This document shows, in pieces, positions 40,013 through 53,700 of a DNA stretch of 64,000 nt (the first letter of the stretch is position 1; every line of letters begins with the position of its first letter). A model generated the notes under the pieces. That model was given only the letters and a program-made list of their open reading frames with translations, was not told the origin of the DNA and made no database searches. Origin of the DNA: Hybos culiciformis (Eukaryota > Arthropoda > Insecta > Diptera > Hybotidae); the NCBI GenBank assembly GCA_964007475.1, contig OZ023273.1, positions 150,580,444-150,644,443 on the forward strand, given 5' to 3'. The position numbers and the translations under genes were made by a program.

Positions 40013-43000
40013 TTAAAATAATGTAGCATATGCATTTTTGAAGTATGGACTATTTAAAGATTTCGCTTCATTACGAAATTTTTGAATAATTGTTTTAATT
40101 TCATCATCCGTTAAGTTTTCAAAATTTTTTGAGAGATTCAAAATTTCTTCATTCAATTTTTTCAAAAAATTTTTATCTTCTTCAGTTTGAAGTTCATAAT
40201 TCTGATCATTGAATTCATTGTAAAGATCTTGTGCTGTCTGAAATGGAAACATAAAGAAAAAAGTACATTTAATAATGAATTACAATTGTTTCGGTAAATT
40301 TTTCCGATTAAAAAAAAATCGAAGTTTCTTTCTGGAAGCCATACACTTATTCAAGCTTAAACCTTATTTTTTAAATCTAAAATTTTTATTGTCCAACATA
40401 TTTCACAAATAAAAACTATGACGAGTACTTCAAACAAGTTAAATAACAAAACATTTTTTTTATCACCAGAGTTGTTTTTTGTTATTATAGTGTTTATCAA
40501 TCAATTTGATGTTTATACAATTGTTCGTTTCTAAGTTATTTAGAAAGAAAAATATAATAGTTATGTACATAAATTGAATTGAATTTTGATAATAAACTAC
40601 GCATCATCGCGTATTGTAAACCTACATATATTTGGTTTTCTGTTTAAAAAATAATACTTTATGAATATCAATTTCAATCGAATTTGCTTTGAAAACAGAA
40701 ATGCGTTCGTAAGTTAAGAAAACTAGAATTACCTTAATAATAATAAAAAATAATTATTAAAACAAACCTTAATTGTTTTTTGAGGAAAATCCGCCAGCTT
40801 AGCAACATGAATACCAAAGCTTTTATCCATTACCCCTGGACGAAGTTGATACAAAAGCAAAAACTCATTATTTTCAACAACAGCTGACATGTGAACATTT
40901 TTAACCGTTTTACAATAATCAGCCAATTCAGTGATTTCATGGAAATGTGTAGAAAATAATGTAAATGCTTGAGTCTCTTTAGCTAAATGCCTAAAAAGTA
41001 TTATACAATTTATTATTATTTGTAATTTTTAAATTTAATCAAATTAAATTTATACATACTCAGCGATTGACCAAGCAATTCCACATCCTTCATAAGTTGA
41101 TGTACCTCTACCTAATTCATCGATAATAACTAAAGAATTTTCTGTTGCTGTTCTCATAATGCCAGCCGTTTCAACCATTTCAACCATAAATGTGCTCAGC
41201 CCTTTCATGATATTATCATTCGCCCCGACACGACCTAAAATTGAGTCCACCATTGATATTGTTGCACTTTCACACGGTACGAAAGCTCCAACATGTGCCA
41301 TTAAAACTGCAGTACCAATACTTCTAATATAAGTTGATTTGCCGCCCATATTTGGACCTGTGATAATGTACATTGTTGTTTCATCTAAAAGTAAAAACAA
41401 TGTTAATTATTCTAAAGCCATAGTTATTACGAATATAACAAACTATTTGCACCTTTTTTCAAAAAAAAATCTTAAATAAAATCGAATAAATTGAGAATAA
41501 ATTTTTTAACAAAGGTTTGTACACTAACTTTTACTTTATTAATTGGAAAAAATTTAAAGATATTGAACAATTAGGTCAACTTCCAATTCTAATTTAAATT
41601 TGTTTTATAAGTATGTCGATAATAAATTTTAATAAAAAAAATTTACTAACCTTTTTTAAATTCAACACCATTCGAAATATAAGAAACATTTTCCTGTAAT
41701 TCTAAGCAAGGATGTCTTATATTTTTCAATTCCAAAATTCCACTTCCTTCCGATAAAATTTTTGGACGCACATACGTTATTGGAGCCGACTTAGCTGATA
41801 TCGCAAAACTTAAAATAAGTTTATGAAAAAAAAATTATGTTTTCTAGATGATAGTAATAAACTCACCTTACTAAGCAATCGATTTCAGCCAATGTTCTAT
41901 TTAAAATAGCCAAAGGTCCGAGATAACCCAATGCAACCCGTATAACTTCATTTACTATTGATTCTTGAACTTCTTCGTAACGATTTTTTAGTTCTTGAAA
42001 TTCTTCATCATATTTAGTCAATCTTTCAGAAGTAAAGCGTACTCCACCACGAATTGCATCTATAACTCGATATTTTTTGGAGTTCCTGAGAGACTTGTCA
42101 TCTTTTAATGAAATTCGAAAATGATAACCCAAATGACTGACGTAATCCAATTTGATCAACGAAGACTTGTCTAATTCTAAATCATCTGTACATTTGTCTA
42201 ATAAAATTTCCATTTTCTCTTTCAAAATATCCATTTTTTCTTTAAGTGTTGCCAATTCATCATCAAAAGAAGCCTTAACCAAATATTCTCCATTCTTAAT
42301 TCCATCAAAATCTAATACTTGTTCAACCATTTGCCGCAACCCATTCAAATCTTCAAGAGTTGATTTTAATGGATCACAAGCACAACTTTTAATCGATGAA
42401 TTTTCTAAGCCCAGTAAAATTGTGACCAAACGTGGTGCACGCAATATAACTTGAAAAATTTTAAACAAATCTTGAAGTGTTGCTTTTTTTCTGAGTAATT
42501 TTTTCATCAACATTTGAATATCAGGCAATCGTTTTAGAGACTCATCATGAAGTTCAGATAAAACAGAAGGAGCTTCTAACAAACATTCGACAAAATCATG
42601 TCGATCATTGAGAGTGTCTTGATTTCGAAGTGGTTGTTTGATCCATTGCGACATCAATCGATGGCCTTGTGGTGTTCGGCAATGATCTAAGACTCCCAGA
42701 ACACTCTGCCAATGGTATCCTGGAGTCGATGGAGTTGTACCTGCAAGAGGTAAAATATTTAAAGCTAAAACTGAAGCAGAATCTAGGTGGACAAATCTTT
42801 TAAGATTCAATTTTTTCATTTCATAATGGCCTAAATTAGCGGGATCACTGGTTATGTCCAAATATTTGAATAATGCGCCCAAAGAATTCATCGCAATTTC
42901 CATTGAATTAATTTCTGGTATTACGTTAGCATTTTCTGCTTGACCTTCTTCAAATCTTAGCAATTTATTTAAATCATTAATCAAATCATCTCGGGGTAAT

Positions 43001-44072
43001 GAAAATTCATTTTTCTTCCGAATTGAAACTGTGACACCGTTTCTTTCCATAAGAATTTTGATTTTAGAAAACTGAAAATAATAATAATAATATATTTTTT
43101 TTTTACTTTAGTCATAAACTTAGCTTCAGTTTATTAACATCATAGGTTTCTTATCATTAAATAAATAATAACAATGAATCAAATTTCAACTTACATCTCC
43201 GTCTTCACTAGGAAGCAAACATTCTCTGGGTCCCAGTACTACAATTGTAGCCTCTAATTCTCCGAAAAATTCATCCTCTACAAATTCAGAAATCTGAATT
43301 AGACAATCATTTTGTTCAACAGAAACTAAACCAATTTTTCGTTCATTGCCATCAATTTTCAATTGAACAGCAATTATTGAAGTACCAATCATAATTTCAT
43401 TACAGTTATTGAATAAAATATCTTCAAATTGAATTAAATTTCCCGGTGAACCACGATATTCAATTCGCCAATCATTTCCACTGGTATTTTGGGGACGATT
43501 GAATACCTCAACTCGATAACTTTTTACCAAAAGTAAATCTCTTACAGCTATTTCAAAATTTCCCTTTGACACTGTTAAATACGGAAGTCTGTTGCTAGGA
43601 TCTGGAGCCATAATTTTAATTTGAGCCAACGTTTTATAGACAATGTTAGCAACCAATTTTGTATCATCTTCTCCCTAAAATAAAAAAAAAAGCAAAATTT
43701 CAAAAAAAAAAATTAAATGTAGGTAGGTAGGTACCTACCTAAGTTGAAACTATTTAATACATAGTTAATTTAAGAGACTTACGTGAACAGAATAATATTC
43801 ATGACGATCAAAGAATCGCACTGTTGTTTTTGGTTTCTATAATAATATTTAGAACAACAACTTTAATTTTATAAAAACAAGACAAAAAATAAGTTTTTCT
43901 TACCTCACCAAGTTTGTTCAAAAATTTTAGAAAATTTTTTTGGGCATTCACATCTACGATTAAAGAATTTATTTTTAAAATTAAAATTCAAAAAAATAAT
44001 TAAAAAAATATTTTCAAATTGTTTCAATTTAAAATTACCCAAATTCAATGCTTTCAATACTTCTGTTTCCAT
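40013..44072 (-). CDS. MSH2: DNA mismatch repair protein MSH2
   Basis: Nine exons, 44039-44072, 43904-43953, 43783-43836, 43195-43674, 41867-43071, 41651-41808, 41060-41384, 40768-40990 and 40013-40237, join in phase to 917 residues. MutS homologue 2 pairs with MSH6 or MSH3 to recognise mismatches in the nucleus. The N-terminal [18 protein letters not shown] is the mismatch-binding domain start. The connector, lever (KTPQGxRL-type [18 protein letters not shown]) and clamp follow. The ATPase has Walker [10 protein letters not shown] at 670-678, Walker B LVIIDE ending at 750 and LGRGTS next. STHFHE and [14 protein letters not shown] are the conserved dimerisation and helix-turn-helix parts. No lesion is seen. 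The start is head-to-head with ZNHIT3. Confidence 0.97.
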
Positions 44073-45142
44073 TTCATTTATTTATTTTAAGAATTTAATT
44101 TTAAAATAAAAATATTTTAACTTTATTCAAAAATCAAAAATATTATCAAAAACCAATTCGCAAATTTAAAATTGTACACAAAATACAAAAACAGGCGGGA
44201 TTCAGAAAATTGTTTTTGTTTACATGAGCATAGCACAATTTATACAGCGGTAAGTAATGAAAATGTTTTAACAAATGCCTATTACACATTCCTATTTTGT
44301 TCTACGAAATGTTTTAATACTTTTTTTTGGAATTTTTGCCAATAATTTTTTTATCTCTTATGAAAAGAGCTGGGCCAGATAGTGTTGGTTTTCATGTTTA
44401 TATTTATGTCATGTTGCGACATAAAAACATAATATTTAAAGCTAAGTTCAAAAATTTTTTTTCCCGTACACACTGAATTATAAAACTCTGTGTCATTTTC
44501 TTTAACATGTTGAGCAGTTAAACTAGGCTACAAATTTTCGAATTATAATTCGAAGTACATGTGTTTGTGATTAGTGATATTTTTAATCGAATTGTCATTT
44601 ATCATTTTGTTTATTGTTTTGTTATTTACAAATTGAATTTGAATCAGACGGCCGACGCCGACAAGAAAATACGCCGTGCGCTGCCCATCGCAACCGATTT
44701 TTTTGTCCGCCGTCGCAAAACGTTTTTGTCGACGTCTCAGGGCGTACGCACTTCATCGCATTTTATATTTTTTATCGGCGTGCCAAAAAAATTTCTTATA
44801 TTTTTTTGGTTTTTTAGTTATTTTTTTCAATTTTTTTTTTGTTTTTTTTTGTTTTTTTTTGTTTTTTTTTGCACGCCGATGGCGCTGCCCGTCGCTTACT
44901 TTTTTTTCTAAGCGCGTCGCCGCAGCCAAAAACTCGTCGGCGTCAGTGTCTGATTTGAATGAATGTAAAACAAAAAAATTTAATAAATTGACTTCTTGAA
45001 TTTGAATTGAAATTTATCAAATTTTGTCAAATTTAATTAAAAATTTTTTATTTTACCTCTGAGCTAAAAATTTTTTGTTAAATTAATAATTATTATATTA
45101 TTTTTAAAGCTAAAACTAAGAATTGAGATTTTTATACCCATT
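44073..45142. promoter_or_regulatory. Shared head-to-head promoter region of MSH2 and ZNHIT3
   Basis: The 1.07 kb between the two start codons must contain both promoters. It is split by the hAT MITE at 44645-44952, whose CG-rich ends contrast with the AT-rich surroundings. I cannot point to a defined TATA box. Both genes are of the broadly expressed kind, for which bidirectional promoters are common. Confidence 0.45.
44645..44952. mobile_element. hAT-type MITE with GC-rich ends
   Basis: The ends CAGACGGCCGACGCCGACAA and, reverse-complemented, CAGACACTGACGCCGACGAG are inverted repeats. They are flanked by an exact 8-bp target duplication ATTTGAAT at 44637-44644 and 44953-44960. The 308-bp element contains CG-rich arms around a poly-T core with repeated G(T)n. 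It has no transposase. Open frames crossing it are by-products of its composition. Confidence 0.9.
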
Positions 45143-46169
45143 ATGAGCAGGTGCATAGTGTGCGATTGTGAAACGAAAAAATACAAATGTCCAAAATGTA
45201 CAGAACATTAGTGAGTATAGATGAAGAAGTACAAATACTATACCTAGTGATATTCGAAGTCTCAATTTAGGTACCATTACCATATCTCCTCTCTGTACCC
45301 AAGTTCTAGGTTGGTAAATGAACTTTTCATTTGCCAGCAACTTTTTGTTTGTATAAAAATGTAATTTTCTATATGGCAATTTCGATTGTTTTCAAAAAGA
45401 AAATGAGGAGCTGCTAAAACTGATTTATCTACCTACTTGCAAAAAAGAAAAAAACTCAGAAGTATGACATTTGCATAAATATAAACAATATCAAGAAATC
45501 CAGAATAACTAAGTAGTTAGGTACCTACCAACCCAAAAAGCTTATAAATGCAAATACTAACCTTACCTAGGTACCTATTTTCTTCTCTAAAGAATGTAAA
45601 TTCCGATCTTTTTTTTTTATAGGTAGATTATAAAAAACTCAATACGTTTTTTTTTTTCTTAAACATAATAATGATCTTTGATTAGACAATTGTAGCTCCT
45701 GTGCAATTATTTGATTGAGGTTTATTTTTAAATATTTTCAGTTGTTCAGTTGTATGTTTTGCAAAGCATAAGGAAATTGGATGTGAAAAGACTTCATCTA
45801 ATGAAGATGAAAATATTGAAATATATCAACACGGACCCAGTATAGCTTTTAAAACAGAGGACACGGTTGATTTAAATAAATTAAAACTATTAAGTAAGAT
45901 AAAAAACTAATCTGTGTGCACAAGAAATAATTACTTGAGTATTTAATAATTATTGTAACATCGTTTCCTTTTTTTTTTATTATTTTTTAGGTGAAAATAG
46001 AAATTTGAAAGATTACTTACGGAATCCACATTTAAGGAATTTTTTATTAGAAATTGATGAATCTCCAAATGCTTGGAATGCAATGAAATTGGCCATGCAA
46101 GAACCATTGTTTTTGGAATTTGCCGATGAATGTTTAAAAGTTGTGGACCCGCCTGAACAAATTAATTAA
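45143..46169 (+). CDS. ZNHIT3: Zinc finger HIT domain-containing protein 3 (box C/D snoRNP assembly factor)
   Basis: Exons 45143-45210, 45742-45893 and 45991-46169 join in phase to 132 residues. The N terminus is an HIT zinc finger: CIVCDCETKKYKCPKC, then HYCSVVCFAKHKEIGC supplies the remaining ligands. The C-terminal half (NLKDYLRNPHLRNFLLEID, then AMQEPLFLEFADECL) matches the conserved ZNHIT3 region that binds NUFIP1 during box C/D snoRNP assembly. The protein is shorter than the ~155-residue human one because the acidic linker is reduced. The splice inside the zinc finger (TA|T for Tyr) is phase-correct. I saw no defects. Confidence 0.93.
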
Positions 46170-47753
46170 AATTATATTGTTTTATATCTATTTTAAACTT
46201 TAAGTAAGTAAAGAAAGAAAATTTTAATTACTTTCTTGTTATTTGTCAAATTAGATTTTCAGTCAAAAATAATTAGAAACAGAAAGTGATGCTGAAAATT
46301 TTTTTTTCCTCCTTTTTAGCCATTTAAAAAATAATAATAAAGGCTGGATGACATCTGAATTTTAGTAGTAAATTTGAATTTTCTTAATCTGAGTCGATTT
46401 TTTTTTACCTAAAAAGTTATTTATGAAAAGTTGAAAAATTTTTAAAAGGCAAAAAGGATTTTTAAATATTTTTTTTTCAGTGTACATTCAAAATTTATAG
46501 CCAATGATTAATAGAGCCAATATTGAAATATAGAAAAAAATTATATTTTTGTAACTGAAATACTTATTTATAAGCAATAAGGTTAAAGAATTAAAGAAGC
46601 ATTTTACATTGCCAATTTAATACCGTCGCTTCGTATTAAATTTATCTAATTTTTTTTTACTTACGCTAACTATTAGATATACACAATTTTTAAACAAACT
46701 TTTTTTTTCATAGTTTTCCGATAAAACAAATAATTTTATTTTAACATTTTTATTTAAAAAACGAGAAAAATTACAAATATATATACCTATATAATTTTTT
46801 TTTTTTTTAATATTCAATTCAAGAAAATAAAGTACAATTTGTTTTATAGATTATATAAAAGTTTAATGACAATTTAAAATATAACAAAAAAAAAATTTAA
46901 ATAACAAAATAACTTTGTATATATTCGATTAACTTAATATCGATTTAGAGAGTATATATTTACATTTTTTTTGCATTAGGATAATAATTTTTAATTCAAT
47001 TAGTTTTTAAATTATTCATTAATCAAAACATTGCTAATTCCAAAAAAAAATTGTTTAATAAATAACAGTGTTCTCACTAGATACAGACCAATATTCAAAT
47101 TTAAATTGTTACATAATTGTTAACGAGTCTTCATCAATTTTTGTTCCAATATTTGAACTTAATACATACTGAATTATAAATTTAAACTTCTATGTAATTA
47201 ATAAATATGTTGATAGATAATAATAGATATTGATTTTTATAGAAAATATTTCTGCTTATTTTAACAAAAGTACAAAGAAAATAAATTAAAATTATTACTT
47301 ATCTGATAACTACTTTAAATCAATCAAATCGTAACTTAGAAAATATTAAATATTTATTTCTAAATTATATTATTAGGAACAAAAAGAAATAATCAGATTT
47401 ATTCTTTTTTTTATAGTAAAAATTACAGAAAAATTAAACTTCAAAATTTATCAATTTTAAGGGCTCTTATGAATAAATGCGAAAAAAAAAATCAAATTTT
47501 CATTTAATGAATCTTGACGTAAAAAAGTAAGTGCAAATCGTGCAAATAAATATTTTCAAGTAGTTCATAGTTTTATAAGTAGATATTATGTTACGACAAT
47601 TTAGAATTGAGATACGGTAAAAAAATAATTTTTTTTTTAATTTTTATAAAATGTAAAAAAGAATTTATTTTTTTGTTAATTTATAAAACGTTCTATAAAA
47701 AAGTTTTTTATTGTGATTTCTAGAAAGAAAAATTGTGCTTTAATTTCCTAATT
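46170..47753. other. Convergent AT-rich intergenic stretch
   Basis: This lies between the stops of ZNHIT3 and the alpha2/delta gene. It holds long A/T runs, no credible coding sequence and no identifiable transposon ends. The frame at 46617-46817 on the minus strand is K/I/F-rich noise. Confidence 0.5.
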
Positions 47754-50700
47754 TTAACACAAAATACACAATATTACAAAAAACATCGCAGTTAAAATAT
47801 TGAATTTTATTGAATTTGCATCACCACAATAGGTATATTCTTCTTCCTAAAAATATAAAGTTAAATATCAAAGTTAGTTTATTTAAAAAAGATATGGGCA
47901 TCAATATCTTAAACAAGACAATAATCAATTTTGTGTAAAGATATTAAATAATAGTTAGAGCCATTGACGACAAGTCGTTTTCAACTAATTCATCTGTGTA
48001 ATACATCTTTTAATTAATATCAATGAATGATAAAATTTTCACAAATTAAAAAAAACTTACCAAATCATGTTCAGTAAAACATTCCTCAATACGTCTCCTC
48101 GGAAGAGTACCTAATTCACGTTTTTGACAAGGCAGATCGTTTTCATATTCGACTATTTGTGGCTGGGTGGTTGGACGGCGTGGTTCAGTTGGGTACATTA
48201 CTTTAACAACAACTAGAAGTAAATTTGATTTAGGAATACGTTTGGCATGAAATGGTCTTGAGTAATTTGTTTGAATTGCTGAATTAAAATTTGATGTTTG
48301 TGTTGCGTTAACAACATATAATGTAGACTTTTTGTCACATGCAATGTATTTAATTTCAGGTTCTGGTTTCGGTGGGATGAAATCTTCTTCTTCATCGGTG
48401 TGGGTTAATGTTTTTGGTGGTTTTTTTTGTTGAACATCACCAGTATCGTCGAGTAAGTCATCATCATCATCATAAACTAAAAAAATTTAAATGTTTTATG
48501 TTTTTCGAGTTAAATTTAAATTAAGTGAGTTAAAAACTTTCACTCACAAGGCATTCCTTGCGCCCAATAATCGATATGAGCAAGTTGCCACATTAATTCA
48601 GTAACCAACCAATTGATGCCGAAGACAATAAGTTGGATAGGCTAAAATTACAAAAATTTTAATTACGGTACCTAATATAAATATGCAGTAACACTAAATT
48701 TACATTTCGTAAGACATTTGCATTTGAAGTATCTTCCTCTTCTTCGACTGTTTCACACATTGCTTGATAATCCATCACATCTATACTTTTGAATATTCCG
48801 ACTTCCACCATTGCATCCATTACAGCACCTTCGATTTCACCAAAAAATTTTCCTGTATCATTTAAATTTTCTGATAATATTACATAACCATTATTGTCAA
48901 CAACAAAGCATTGATGTTCATCAGCATTACAAGTTTTCACACAGCCACTGCACTAAAAATTTTAATAAGGAAATTAGTCAATATTAAATATCATTATTTA
49001 GGTGTAAGTCCATAAAAAAGTTCCACAATTCATCAAATTGACTTTAAATGCAGTTTTGATAGATTATACTATTTTTTAATAAGTTAAAATGACTATGTAC
49101 ATTACATTAATTATGCAAGTAGATAAATTACAAAAAAAAATTACATTATCATGAGAAGTTATTTCTGCGAATCTCTGTAGCATCTTAGCATGTGAAAACT
49201 GATATCCAACGACACATGCAGGAGCTTCACGGTAATTATCTTTTGCAAATATTGCATGCGATGATGTTACTTTAAGTTCGCCTTCCTCTGAATTATCATC
49301 ATAATGTGGCACAGTGAATAAAAAACTTTCTGGATCAATTGCATGCTGAAGAATTGCTGCACGATACCACGGTTCGTCGATAGCCTTATTATGAATATCA
49401 CCGAATTCTTGATCACCTTCGACCTCAACTTCACCGAAAATAAATTGCCATCTTGTTAAACCACTCATTGTACCCACATAACGTACTGTTGCATTATACA
49501 ATTCAACTAAATCTCTCTCTCGATTAGATACGAATTTCCAAACACCATAACTTGAATTTGTTACCTATTTTTTTTGAAAAGAAATTAATGAAATTATTCC
49601 AAATAATATATATATTAATTTGTAGATTTCAAACATTTTTTATTCCGGCACATACACAAAATTGATTGCGATTCCATCACTTTTAAATTAAATCAATTTG
49701 ATTGATAAGAAATGTATAGGTACCTTTTCCTTACCTTCGCATCAAATACCAATAAATCGACTAACTCCTTATTGCAATAATATTCATCAGTAGTTAATTC
49801 TTTTACATTATCTTTATACTGTTCAGACCATTTCCAGTCTTCTTTAGGATCTGCAAGCTTATTTAAAAAATGTCGTAGTTCACTCTCGGGGGTATCATAT
49901 GAATGATATTCCAAATAATGGTACTTGCAATATACCCTTAAATTAGAATTATATATGGTTGGTAAAAATATAGCTAATAGTTAAAACAAAAAAATAAAAT
50001 TTACCAGTCAGGGTGAATTTTCCAATTATCACCAACAAAATAATCGGACATATTTATATTCATATCGATATTTTTTTTTACTTCTTCACCAACTTTAATC
50101 GCTGTTTTACCGTAAGTACTGGGCAATGCTAAGCCTAATGCAAATGGTGTATTAGGCAGTGGCGCATAAAAGTAATCTTGTAATTCTTCGGCTACACGTC
50201 GCATATTATCATAATGAAATTTTATTGACACATTCAAAGTGCTTCCAGTAGTAAAATTTACAGCTTCCTCACGTATTTTTCGTATTATATCATAATTTTT
50301 CCGTGGTTCAAAATCTTTACCATTAAAATGTTCTACTTCAACAAAATCAATGCTATTATAGTTAGGTTTTAATTCACGTTCGCCATCCTTGTCTATGTAC
50401 TATTAAATAAGAAAACAAGTATTATTTATATACTTATAAAAATAAAATATTTAAAAGAACTGTTGAATGCTTAACAATCTAAAAGGTATACTTACAATTG
50501 GACGAAGATCTGGATGCAGTAGTACATAACCATTGTTGCTTATAACAAAAGAGTAGGCATTAACACCAAGCTAAAAATTTTAAACATAATATATGTTACA
50601 GTTTATTCGAAGTTAATACATTTAACGATATGCCAGTTTCTTTCTTATTTTTGATTTTTTTTTACCTTAAGCGCAATTTAAATGTAGTACTACAGCTACA

Positions 50701-53700
50701 GATCGGATAAGATATAAAATTTTACCGGAGAAAAATATTTTACCTGTTCTGTAGTACTATCTTTAAATTCCGCTTTAATTAAAGAAATTGTCTACAATTT
50801 TTTAAACGATTCGTAAATATATAAAGTACCTATATTCGTATATCACGTTCCGCTTATACTCACCTTATAAGGCAAAGTTAATTTATCAATATCTTCAACA
50901 GGAACATCAGTAGCAGCAACACCTAACAAACGAGCACGTTTAGTGCTATTCTCTCTTTTCCAACTTCTATCAAAGACGGGAACTCCTACAGCAATCATTA
51001 ATCTAAAACAAAATGATTATAACTATCAATCATTAAAAAGTGAAATCAATACATACATAATTTTCTTGAATTATCGTAATTATTTTATAATAAATTTTAA
51101 TTATATGAAAAAATCAAGCAAATTTGTCATACCTAGGATTTGAATCCTTATTCCCTTCTTGAGTATGAGTTCTATCTGCAAATGCATGAGTCCAGGTCGG
51201 TGGATGCATTTCATCTTGTAATACCAACGGCGTTGCAATCACGTCAACATATTTTAAAACTTCTTCATGAACTTCATCCAATGTTTTTACATGTGAATAA
51301 TAACCACGATTTAAGCATGCCATCCACTGTATTTCTCTAACTTTCGTAACTTCTTTTCCTAGCAAATATGTGAATACTCGAACTTTCATTTTTTCAGTTG
51401 AATTATCACCAAGGTCCCAGTTATAATCTTCAAATATTTCTGTTGTATTCCCAGCCACACCATCAGTTACTAACTGAAATCAGGAAGTTTTTTAGTTATT
51501 AAACTAGAAATTAGATATTTAAAAAAACAGTAAGTATTATGTAAGTAGACAGTGTTGTTTAAATGTTACATGCTTACATGCTTATTTTGTTGGTACAAAA
51601 ATGTGATCACTTCAAAACTGTTTTTAAACCTTTTTCTGTGGTTATATACTTACCATAATCGCTTGATTGCAGGTTTTAGTTTCATTACATCGCCTCTCGA
51701 TATAATACTAAAAATAAAGTTAAATTAATAATTCGGTCTTGGTTTTAAATTTGTTTTCAAGTATAGGTATGCATGTATAATAAGTATAATGCTACATTAA
51801 TTATAATTTTTATATAAATTAAGGCTAAAAAAAACATGATAAATTTCAGAACAAAAATACAGGCATTGTTTAATTTGATTGTATCAGAAATTTTCATTTT
51901 TCTAAGAAACTTACTTTTTTCAATAACTCAAACGCTTTTGTATAAGCTATTGTAAGATTAGCATAACCCTCTGGCTCCAGATTTGAAATAGCTTGATAAT
52001 ATGCTTCCTTATTTTCATTAGTAGCTTGAACTAATGTGTCTTTGAAACAAGGTATTGTCTCATTAGTATGTTTTGAGTAATTCATTATAGTAAAATAATC
52101 ATTATTTGAAAATGTATCCAAAATCTGTCTTATTGTAAATTTAGCGACATGATAGCGAAATCCTCGCATAGATCCCGAGTTGTCTAATAAAATCACTACA
52201 TCTTTAGAACATGTTGCGGTTTCAATATACCAAGATTGTTTACGGCAATCAAATACATCGGGATCGTCGTCTCCTGGACTCCATTGTTTTCCAGGGAAAT
52301 GTCTTAAAATTCCAGTATCAGCACAAAAATATTGCCAAGATAAAGCTGGATCAGTTCGATAATTTTCAATGAAAATCGGATCGAGGTACTGAGACCAGTA
52401 TATCGATTTCAGAACTTCTCTATCTGAAATATAATCAACAATTTATTTATTTATTTAATATTTCATTATTTTACAATTTCATTACATACAGAGTTTTAAA
52501 CTTAACCTAGCCTTTACAACTAAGAATTCAGCTTTTATGTTATATAATTATTTTTCTTAATATGAGATATTTTTAGGAAAAATTTAAGAACCTGATAAAT
52601 GTTTTTTTATATTTTAATAAAACTTAAACTACCGTAGTAAAAAGATATCTGAAATATTATTTTTAATAATATAAAAAATATTTTATAGGAAAAATTAAAA
52701 AAAACATTATTAGGCGAGAGATCATACTTTTCGACTATATTTCTTTTCTTAATCTAATATATTAAAATATTAATAAACCTACTCAAATTGTTTTATTTTA
52801 TAGTGAATGGGAAACTCTTTAACATTTGAAATCATAAGTAAGGTTTATTAAATATTAAATCAAATGTCTGCATAAATCAGTAGATATACACTAAAAACTG
52901 TAATATTATATTATAAGATGCTACTTATTAGGAAAATATTGTGGTACAAAGAATAACTAAATGAATTTGAATTAGTGAATGATATCACTATATATACATT
53001 ATTCGAAATTTAATAATTTAATAATCCAAAAAAAACCAATTTAGTTAGAAACGACAGAGTTTTTCTTACTTTTATCCCACACATTTGATGGCACATGAAC
53101 CGAACTGTGATTAACATCAACGTAAAGCTTATAAAAATGGGTGTCTTCATTCAATGACATATTTAAGTACATTGACTCTTGATCTTTAACTGATTCCTTT
53201 ATTTCTCCTCCAACTCCGTATTCATCTTCAAATTTTGAATATTTGCTTGAAAAATATTCAAAATTCTCGTAAATTTCTGTCTCATTATAAACCAATTTTT
53301 CTACAACATCTTCAGATTTTTTCATAATGTCATTGATTGCTTCCATCTTTCTATCAAACATTAATCCAAGACTCTTCGATATGAAATCGATAAGTTTTTG
53401 ACCATCTTTTACTTGAATTATAGCATTATTATCTCTGTATTGCTAAAATTAAAAAAGTTCGAAAATTATTGTAGTTCTTCAAGGCTCTGTTGAATAATGC
53501 ACAAAAATTTGATTAATTTATTTTTAGTATTGATTACACAATCAATAATAGTTATTAATTATAAGTACATAGGTACTAACTTACTTTTTTGATTTTTGGT
53601 GATTTTGTCATAACTTTTCCCAAATCCCATAATTCATCACCAAAAAATTTAGCCCATTTTTCGATCCTTAAAATAAATAAAAATTATTATAAAAAATCAA

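Noticed and set aside
44561..44999. Three overlapping plus-strand frames with many Arg/Ala then Phe
   Set aside because: They are produced by the GC-rich arms and poly-T core of the hAT MITE at 44645-44952.
45116..45379. Minus-strand frame over ZNHIT3 exon 1
   Set aside because: The plus-strand HIT zinc finger with in-phase splicing explains the region.
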